NCBI RefSeq assembly: GCF_035958815.1
Contig: NZ_CP108383.1
Coordinates: forward strand, 6,572,001-6,636,000
Length of the DNA: 64,000 nucleotides
Direction of reading: 5' to 3'
DNA from: Nocardia sp. NBC_01327
Lineage (GTDB): Bacteria > Actinomycetota > Actinomycetes > Mycobacteriales > Mycobacteriaceae
The notes under the pieces are model-generated. The model made no database searches. It was not told the origin of the DNA and was given only the letters and a program-made list of their open reading frames with translations. Positions 58,530-64,000 of this stretch are shown here, piece by piece. Both the position numbers and the translations under genes were made by a program. Numbering within the stretch: position 1 is the first letter of the stretch; each line of letters opens with the position of its first letter.

Positions 58530-61084
58530 CGGCGGTGCAGGGTGACGGGCAGGGCCGAGGGTGAGAGGACGAAGTCCCGATTCGATGCTCGGACTGTGTA
58601 TTCGGCGACGGGGGTGGGGCGCCAGCGGGTGAAGAGGGCGGCGGAGGCCAGGGCTATTTCGAGCATGGCGAAGTGGTCACCGAGGCAGCGGCGGCGGCCC
58701 ACGCCGAAGGAGAGGCTGGCTTTCTTCGCGGCATCGTCGGATCGGCCCGGGGCCCAGCGGGCGGGGTCGAAGGCTTCCGGATTGGGGAAGTAGCGGGGGT
58801 CGTGCTGAACCATGTAGGGGCTGAACATGATCGCGTCACCGGCGGGGATGGTGAGGGTGCCGAGGACGAGGTCCCGGGTGGCGTTGGCGGCGCTGATCCA
58901 GGGGCCCCAGAAGCGAATGGTCTCCGCCACCACCTGTTTCAGGTAGGGCAGCGAGTCGAGGTGGCCGGGCCGGACCGGTTCGGATCCGATGACGGCGTCG
59001 AGTTCCGCGTAGAGCCGCTCGGCGACCTCCGGATGCCGCATGACCTCGTGCCAGAGCCAGCCCGCCAACGATGCCATCGATCCGACGCCACCGGCGAGCA
59101 TCAGAATCGCCTCGTCGATAATGTGCTCATCGGAGAGCGTCGCGCCGGTCTCACTGTCGGTGTGGCGGATGAGCGCCGACACGACATCATTGAAATCCTC
59201 GTCACGACGGCGGTATTCGGTGATCACCGCGCCGACGGCGGTGCGCAGATGATGCGCCTTGGTCTGCCAGCGATGATTGGCGATGACGCGCAGGCGGCGC
59301 ACCTGCGGGGGCAGCGCGGTGCGCAGGATGACCTGACTGAGCAGCCACGGCACATTGTCGCGGATCTCGCGGCGCGCGGCCTTGCCGAAATCGGCCTGGA
59401 ACAGGGTCGAGGACACGGTGTCCAGCACCAGCCCGTGCGCCTCGTCCATGAGATTCACTCGCTCACCGGCCGCGAGCCCCGCCGACCAGACGTTCGCGGT
59501 ATCGGCTGCCGATTGCGAGTATTCGGCCAGCCGGCTCTGCCGCAGCGCCGGTGAGATCATTCTGCGGCGCAGCTTGTGCTCCTCACCGCGCAGCACATTG
59601 ACCGAGCCGCCCGCGACATCCTCGATGGCCTCGCGCAGATCCTCCCGGTCGAATTCGGCCTCACTGAGCTGAACCTCCCGCACCAGATCGGGGGTGGTGA
59701 GCAGGTATCCGGTCTTGCTGCCGAAGCGAATTCGCACGATCGGCCCGAGCTCGGGCAGCGATTTCACGAACCCCGGCGCGTCCTGCAAAGCCCGCAGACT
59801 GTGTCCCAGCACCGGCAATTGCCCCGGCGCCGTGGGTATTTCGGCCAGAGTACGAGGCAGCGACGGAACAGCAGGGTGCCCCTTGTCCTCGATCGCCCGC
59901 AGGTAGACCTCCAGCACCTCATCGATATGCCGGGACTGGTGCGCGGATTCACCGTTCTCCCCCAGCACCTTTCGCATTCCCGCGAGGACGCCGCGATCGG
60001 CGGCGAGCTCCGCGATGCTCGCGGCCAGCGCGTCCACGGAAGAATCCGCGGCCAGCACACCACCGCCCTCGGGCACCGTTTCGCCCAGCGCGGGATCGCT
60101 GTAGATGATCGGAAGACCCACCGCGACGGCCTCGAGCAGCACCATGCCCTGGGTATCGAATCCGCTGGAGGGGAACAGCAGCGCATCCGCCGCCGCCATG
60201 GCCTCCAGGCATTCACGCTGGGTGGTCCTGCCGTGCAACCGGATTCGATCGGCAAGACGATGCGAGGCGATGAACCCCGCCGCGGCGCCGCGCAGCTCAC
60301 CCTCGCCGTAGATATCCAGCTCGCAGTGCTCATTGCGCTGCACCGCTTCGATGGCTTCGAGCAGCCGCTTCTCCGCGGAGAGCCGCCCGCACCACATCAG
60401 CCGCAGCGGTCCGCCCGCTGAATTCTCCGGAGCCACAATGTCTTCCAGCAGCGCATCGTCGACCCCGTTGGAGACGACCCGCAGCGGCCGGGTCAGCCCG
60501 TGCGCCAGCATCAGATCGGCGAAATGACGGGTCGGCGCGATCACCTGGTCCGCCGCCTCGGCCTGCCCGACAATGGTCCACCAGGCATGGCGCGCCGCAC
60601 GGCTTTCCAGCAGTCGCGGCATGTGATGGCGATGCGGAACGAAGCGGCCGTGCAGCAGGCGCAGCGCCAGCGCGGTCGGATACGGTGCGGGCGAGGTGCG
60701 TTCGATGAAGGCGTCGTCCCGGCTCTGGGCGGTGTGCACGAGCGGAATACGATGCCGCCGAGCGGCTTTCATTCCGGAGATGGCGACGCCGTAGGTGGTG
60801 TGGGTATGCACGATATCGATCGGCCCGCGCGCGGCGAATATCGCGTCGATCAGCGCGTCATTGCCTGTGGTGGGCAGCACCACCGAGAACCCGTTCACCG
60901 CGGGCACGGAAAGCGGTTGCAGCTGCACCACATTCGGGTCCGCTGACTCCGCGCCGGGTGCCGGCGCGACGAACAGGGTGACATGGTGACCGGCACGTTC
61001 GAGTCCGTGGCGCAGCGAGTCGACGGCGGTTTGAACGCCGCCGAGCGTGGCCGGGTGGTAGTCCACGAACATCGCGATGTGCAT
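58526..61084 (-). CDS. GT4 glycosyltransferase fused to a cytochrome P450
   Basis: One open frame encodes 852 residues. Residues 1-405 are a GT4 glycosyltransferase: FVDYHPATLGGVQTAVDSL, IVHTHTTYGV, RVVSNGVD, WCGRLSAEKR and SSGFDTQGMVLLEAVAVGLP (Asp310/Glu318 in the place of the usual E-x7-E). After a linker rich in Pro (about 405-420), residues 420-852 are a P450 beginning TAPGQLPVLGHSLRAL, with ExxR in ETIRFWGP, FDPARW and heme loop FGVGRRRCLG (Cys800). The I helix reads AGGVGS where AGxETT is normal. ATG 61084 is 8 nt behind TACAGT, so probably leaderless. It is divergent from another glycosyltransferase. Likely makes and oxidises a glycosylated lipid or terpenoid. Confidence 0.85.
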   Translation of the reverse strand: MHIAMFVDYHPATLGGVQTAVDSLRHGLERAGHHVTLFVAPAPGAESADPNVVQLQPLSVPAVNGFSVVLPTTGNDALIDAIFAARGPIDIVHTHTTYGVAISGMKAARRHRIPLVHTAQSRDDAFIERTSPAPYPTALALRLLHGRFVPHRHHMPRLLESRAARHAWWTIVGQAEAADQVIAPTRHFADLMLAHGLTRPLRVVSNGVDDALLEDIVAPENSAGGPLRLMWCGRLSAEKRLLEAIEAVQRNEHCELDIYGEGELRGAAAGFIASHRLADRIRLHGRTTQRECLEAMAAADALLFPSSGFDTQGMVLLEAVAVGLPIIYSDPALGETVPEGGGVLAADSSVDALAASIAELAADRGVLAGMRKVLGENGESAHQSRHIDEVLEVYLRAIEDKGHPAVPSLPRTLAEIPTAPGQLPVLGHSLRALQDAPGFVKSLPELGPIVRIRFGSKTGYLLTTPDLVREVQLSEAEFDREDLREAIEDVAGGSVNVLRGEEHKLRRRMISPALRQSRLAEYSQSAADTANVWSAGLAAGERVNLMDEAHGLVLDTVSSTLFQADFGKAARREIRDNVPWLLSQVILRTALPPQVRRLRVIANHRWQTKAHHLRTAVGAVITEYRRRDEDFNDVVSALIRHTDSETGATLSDEHIIDEAILMLAGGVGSMASLAGWLWHEVMRHPEVAERLYAELDAVIGSEPVRPGHLDSLPYLKQVVAETIRFWGPWISAANATRDLVLGTLTIPAGDAIMFSPYMVQHDPRYFPNPEAFDPARWAPGRSDDAAKKASLSFGVGRRRCLGDHFAMLEIALASAALFTRWRPTPVAEYTVRASNRDFVLSPSALPVTLHRR

Positions 61085-61091
61085 CACCGAC

Positions 61092-61097
61092 ACTGTA
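61092..61097 (-). promoter_or_regulatory. -10 box of the GT4-P450 gene
   Basis: TACAGT on the minus strand, 7 nt before the ATG at 61084, with TTTCAG 17 nt further upstream as a weak -35. The distance fits a leaderless transcript. Confidence 0.45.
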
Positions 61098-61220
61098 CTG
61101 ATGCGGGGCGGTAACTGAAACGCCCACATTTCTATGGTCTGGACGGCATGCTGGGCAGCGCCGAGTGTCGAAGCACCACCGCACCGCCATGCGTCCCACC
61201 ACCGCGCCGAAAGAAGCCCT

Positions 61221-62498
61221 GTGCGAATAGCGATCCCGCTGACCGGAACCCGAGGGGACGTGCACCCGGTTGTGGCGCTCGGGCTCGAACTGCGGCGACG
61301 TGGTCACGACGTACTGGTCGGCGCCCCGCCCAATCTGGTCGAATTCGTCACCGCCGCCGGGCTGTCCGCCCGCCCCTGCGGACCCGATATCCAGCAGCTC
61401 TACAGCTCCGAGGCGGGTCAGCAGGCGCTGGCCGCCGGAAATACGCTGCGGCTCATGCAATTGGTCGCCGGCCAGATGTCCGAGTACGCCGAGCAGATGA
61501 ACAACGAGGTCATCGAGGTGTGCGCGGCGGCCGAGCTGATCGTGGCCAGCACCGTCACCGAGGATCGCGCGAGTTCGGTCGCCGCGGCGATGGGCGTGCC
61601 GCTGGTGAGCCTGCACTATTTCCCGGCCCGGGCGAACAGCGCCTATCCGTTCCCGGGCGCCCTGCCACCGCAGTGGAATCCCCCGGCGCTGGTCAATCGC
61701 GCCACCTGGACGGTCGCGGAGAATCTGCGCCGCGTGGTTTTCATGCGCTACCTCAACGACCTGCGAACCACACTCGGCCTGCCCAAGACGTGGACCAGTC
61801 CCGCCGCGGCCCTGGCGCGGGCACACGTCCCGGAAATCCAGATCTACGATCCGGCACTGGTTCCGGGACTGCCGGAGCAGTGGGACGATCGGCGGCCCTT
61901 CACCGGCTTCCTCACCCTCGACCATGCCACCCGCGCGGCGGTCGGCGAGCTGACCGGCGACCACGAGGGCATCCTGTCCTGGATCGACGAGGGCGAGCCG
62001 CCGGTCTTCTTCGGCTTCGGCAGCATGCCCATTCGCGATACGGCGGCCGTACTGGCCATGGTCGAGCAGGTGTCCGCCCGGCTCGGCGTGCGCGCGCTGA
62101 TGAGCGCGGGCTGGAGCGATCTGGATGCCGCGACCTCGCAGGCCGCGAACCACGTCAAGATCGTCGGGCCGTTCGCCTACGACACCGTCTTTCCCCGGTG
62201 CGCGGCCGCGGTCCACCACGGCGGTATCGGCACGCTGTTCGAGAGCCTGCGCGCCGGACTGCCGACCCTGGTGTGCTCGGTATCGTTCGAACAGCCCATG
62301 TGGGGCGGTCAGGTCGAACGCCTCGGCCTGGGCGCGCATCTGCCGTTCACGCGACTCACCGCGGCACGCATGGAGCAGGCGCTCGCACCGCTGCTGACGC
62401 CCGAACGCCGTACCCGGGTAACCGCATTCGCGAAGACACTGCGCACCGAGGGCACCGTGGCACACGCCGCGGATCTCGTCGAGGCCGCCGCGAAATGA
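61221..62498 (+). CDS. GT1/GT28-type glycosyltransferase
   Basis: About 425 residues in two Rossmann domains. N-terminal acceptor part LTGTRGDVHPVVALGLELRR, C-terminal nucleotide-sugar part with VFFGFGSMP and the signature VHHGGIGTLFESLRAGLPTL and FEQPMWGGQVERLGLG. This resembles sterol- and macrolide-type UDP-sugar transferases, which glycosylate hydrophobic acceptors. GTG 61221 is chosen because it opens the first beta strand; the longer frame has no ribosome site. Its stop overlaps the ABC-2 permease start by 4 nt. Works probably on the same product as the facing GT4-P450 fusion. Confidence 0.88.
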   Translation: MRIAIPLTGTRGDVHPVVALGLELRRRGHDVLVGAPPNLVEFVTAAGLSARPCGPDIQQLYSSEAGQQALAAGNTLRLMQLVAGQMSEYAEQMNNEVIEVCAAAELIVASTVTEDRASSVAAAMGVPLVSLHYFPARANSAYPFPGALPPQWNPPALVNRATWTVAENLRRVVFMRYLNDLRTTLGLPKTWTSPAAALARAHVPEIQIYDPALVPGLPEQWDDRRPFTGFLTLDHATRAAVGELTGDHEGILSWIDEGEPPVFFGFGSMPIRDTAAVLAMVEQVSARLGVRALMSAGWSDLDAATSQAANHVKIVGPFAYDTVFPRCAAAVHHGGIGTLFESLRAGLPTLVCSVSFEQPMWGGQVERLGLGAHLPFTRLTAARMEQALAPLLTPERRTRVTAFAKTLRTEGTVAHAADLVEAAAK

Positions 62499-63253
62499 CC
62501 GCACCGGTGGTCGCGGACACCCTTGTCATGTTCCGCCGGTGCGCCCGGCGCACGCTGCGCAGTCCGGACACCCTGGTTATTTCGCTGACGATGCCGATCC
62601 TGGTCATGCTGCTGTTCACCTACGTCTTCGGCGGCGCGATCGACGTCGGCGGACCGTATCTCAACTATGTGGTGCCAGGAATCATGCTGCTCTGCACGGG
62701 ATTCGGCGCCTCCATCACCGCCACCAGCGTCTGCACCGATATGACGAAGGGCAGCGTCGATCGATTCCGCACGCTGCCCATGTTCCGGCAGGCGCTCATG
62801 GCCGGGCATGTCACCGAGGGCGTCATTCGCACCATGGCGGCCATCGGTATCGCGGTCATCGTGTCGGTGCTCCTGGGTTATCGCCCGCATGCCGGTCTGG
62901 TCGGCTGTGTGGCGGCCGGCGCGGTGATCACCCTGTTCGTACTGGCGATCACCTGGATCGCCGTCGCCCTCGGAATGGCCGTCGACAATCCCGAAGCGGC
63001 CGGCGGGCTGACCTACGCCATCACATTCATCCCCTACGTCAGCAGCGCATTCGTCCGGACGTCCACCATGCCGAGCTGGATGCGCGGGTTCGCCGATCAT
63101 CAGCCCGCGACACCGATCGTGGACACCGTGCGCGGACTGCTGGACGCCAGCGGCGCCGGGCACTGGGTCGCCGCACTCCTGTGGTGTGCGGGATTGGCAG
63201 CGATCGGCTTTGCCAGTGCGGCAACCATTTTCGCTCGATTAGCGCACCACTGA
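62495..63253 (+). CDS. ABC-2 type exporter permease (DrrB-like)
   Basis: A 252-residue membrane protein with six hydrophobic segments and the ABC-2 pattern of DrrB-type permeases (RSPDTLVISLTMPILVMLLF, NYVVPGIMLLCTGFG, DMTKGSVDRFRTLPMFR). Such permeases need an ATPase encoded next door; here the usual DrrA gene is missing and a glycosyltransferase stands in its place. ATG 62495 overlaps the glycosyltransferase stop. It may export the glycosylated product, with an ATPase from elsewhere in the genome or beyond the window. Confidence 0.85.
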   Translation: MTAPVVADTLVMFRRCARRTLRSPDTLVISLTMPILVMLLFTYVFGGAIDVGGPYLNYVVPGIMLLCTGFGASITATSVCTDMTKGSVDRFRTLPMFRQALMAGHVTEGVIRTMAAIGIAVIVSVLLGYRPHAGLVGCVAAGAVITLFVLAITWIAVALGMAVDNPEAAGGLTYAITFIPYVSSAFVRTSTMPSWMRGFADHQPATPIVDTVRGLLDASGAGHWVAALLWCAGLAAIGFASAATIFARLAHH

Positions 63254-63256
63254 GGG

Positions 63257-64000
63257 TCAGCTTCGAGTAGCGACCACCGCCTGGCCGATCAATACCAGGT
63301 ACAGGCTCAGGATGAACAGTACGGCGGGCACCACAGGGTATTGCGCATCGTCCGAACGCCGGAACCGCCACGCCCCCACCGCGGGAATCAGCAGCAGCGC
63401 CAGCGGAATCCAGCCGATCACGACCGCCGCACCGCCGAGGGTCCACGGCTGCACCACCGCAACCTCACACACCACCGCCACCACGGCGAACAGCATCGAC
63501 GCGGCGGCACTCCCGTTCGCGCCCAGCGCATTCGAATACAGGAGTTCACCGGGACGGTTGCTCCGGGAGGTCTTGCGCGCGAACTCGAACTGCAGAAACG
63601 CGCCCGCGAAGACGACCGCCACCAGCGCCGTCCGCCACCGCCCGCCCACCTCACCGGTATCGATGGCCGAGAGCACCGCATAGGCGGTCACCAAGAGCTG
63701 CACCGGATACGTCACCACGAGATTCAGCAGAATATTCGTGCGCACTGACTCCGACAGCCGCTCCAGCCCCCACAGCAGCAGCCCGTACCCGAGCACGGCG
63801 GCAATCATGAGGGCCGACCCGATCGACAACAGCAGACTCGCGGCGATGGCCCCGAAGGCGATGGCCCCCATCGACATACGCAATTCGGCGGCGCTGACCG
63901 CCCCGGTGACCAGCGGCCGGTCCGGATTGTGCACGCGGTCGTACTCGAGATCCTTCTGCTCGTCGACCATGCGCAGATACAGCAGCACAACCGCCACGAT
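63257..64000 (-). CDS. UbiA-family prenyltransferase, 5' end beyond the window
   Basis: The frame is open to the window end, giving at least 247 residues of an estimated 290-300. Seven or so hydrophobic segments are seen. The first Asp-rich motif is LRMVDEQKDLEYD; the second region EFARKTSRSNRPGELLYSNALG has Glu and Arg where an Asp-rich motif would lie in classical UbiA enzymes. The family attaches a prenyl chain to an aromatic acceptor or a polar head in the membrane. Facing the permease gene by 3 bp. Its presence with two glycosyltransferases, a P450 and an exporter suggests a prenylated glycoside pathway. Confidence 0.85.
   Translation of the reverse strand: MVAVVLLYLRMVDEQKDLEYDRVHNPDRPLVTGAVSAAELRMSMGAIAFGAIAASLLLSIGSALMIAAVLGYGLLLWGLERLSESVRTNILLNLVVTYPVQLLVTAYAVLSAIDTGEVGGRWRTALVAVVFAGAFLQFEFARKTSRSNRPGELLYSNALGANGSAAASMLFAVVAVVCEVAVVQPWTLGGAAVVIGWIPLALLLIPAVGAWRFRRSDDAQYPVVPAVLFILSLYLVLIGQAVVATRS

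Noticed and set aside
58526..61084. GT4-P450 fusion as a simple frameshift artefact
   Set aside because: The frame is continuous, the linker is Pro-rich and plausible, and no ribosome site or start codon with good context is seen at the P450 border. Resequencing is still the decisive test.
60858..62504. 548-codon minus-strand frame opposite the GT1-type glycosyltransferase
   Set aside because: The plus-strand frame has the glycosyltransferase signature. The antisense frame is a shadow, although it might be mistaken for an extension of the GT4-P450 gene.

Overview
The window is 64 kb of high-GC DNA with GC-rich third codon positions, many GTG/TTG starts, frequent ATGA stop/start overlaps and several probably leaderless genes. 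Together with mycolate-type lipid enzymes, an F420-type PPOX protein, many TetR regulators and a close look-alike of the Nocardia rifampicin monooxygenase, this points to a chromosome segment of a Nocardia-like mycolate actinobacterium. I saw no tRNA, rRNA, insertion sequence, CRISPR array or phage gene. The gene content is accessory: secondary metabolism, drug inactivation, transporters and regulators.

Left part (1-14054): a small membrane protein, a double-domain TetR protein, a cytoplasmic class-A beta-lactamase-like protein, a LysR regulator and a secreted TAP-type peptidase. Then comes a tightly packed nine-gene leftward operon (14054 to 5693): membrane desaturase, acyl carrier protein, cyclopropane-synthase-type methyltransferase, P450, type II thioesterase, fatty acyl-AMP ligase, hotdog thioesterase, second P450, alpha/beta hydrolase. 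It looks like a pathway that activates a fatty acid, loads it on a dedicated ACP, desaturates, methylates and oxidises it, then releases it. No PKS or NRPS is present.

14.3-28 kb: a RibD/DHFR-like protein, a YCII (DGPF) protein and an ECF42-type sigma factor; a ThiF-like adenylation protein; a methyltransferase; an MFS exporter divergent from its TetR regulator across a palindrome; a duplicated lipoprotein plus SGNH-hydrolase pair followed by an acyltransferase-3 membrane protein; a secreted lipase; a small secreted peptide that overlaps antisense with the end of a second MFS exporter.

28-39 kb: a secY gene away from the ribosomal operon, followed by an odd response regulator that carries a signal peptide and lacks the phosphoacceptor Asp; a broken hydrolase gene; a TetR gene with an apparent ATC start; a TetX-like monooxygenase divergent from a TetR gene with three operators between them; an LLM flavin monooxygenase; a cynR-cynT-cynS cyanate cluster; an EI24/CysZ-like membrane protein.

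39-58.5 kb: an oligopeptide-type ABC importer operon that continues into a metallo-beta-lactamase-fold lactonase-like protein, an unassigned protein and an isopenicillin-N-synthase-like oxygenase; an FAD monooxygenase/TetR pair behind a 13-bp-arm palindrome; a SnoaL-like protein; a SARP-regulator remnant; a DUF1980/permease pair; a lipoprotein; a second RibD/DHFR-like protein divergent from a SigG-like ECF sigma factor; a PPOX protein; a probable rifampicin monooxygenase; a secreted hydrolase; an AraC regulator.

Right edge (58.5-64 kb): a single open frame that fuses a GT4 glycosyltransferase to a cytochrome P450, divergent from a GT1-type glycosyltransferase and an ABC-2 permease, facing a UbiA-family prenyltransferase cut by the window end. 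This looks like the start of a second biosynthetic cluster, possibly making a glycosylated prenyl product. The fatty-acid operon and the glycosyltransferase-P450 fusion locus are the strongest candidates for undescribed systems.
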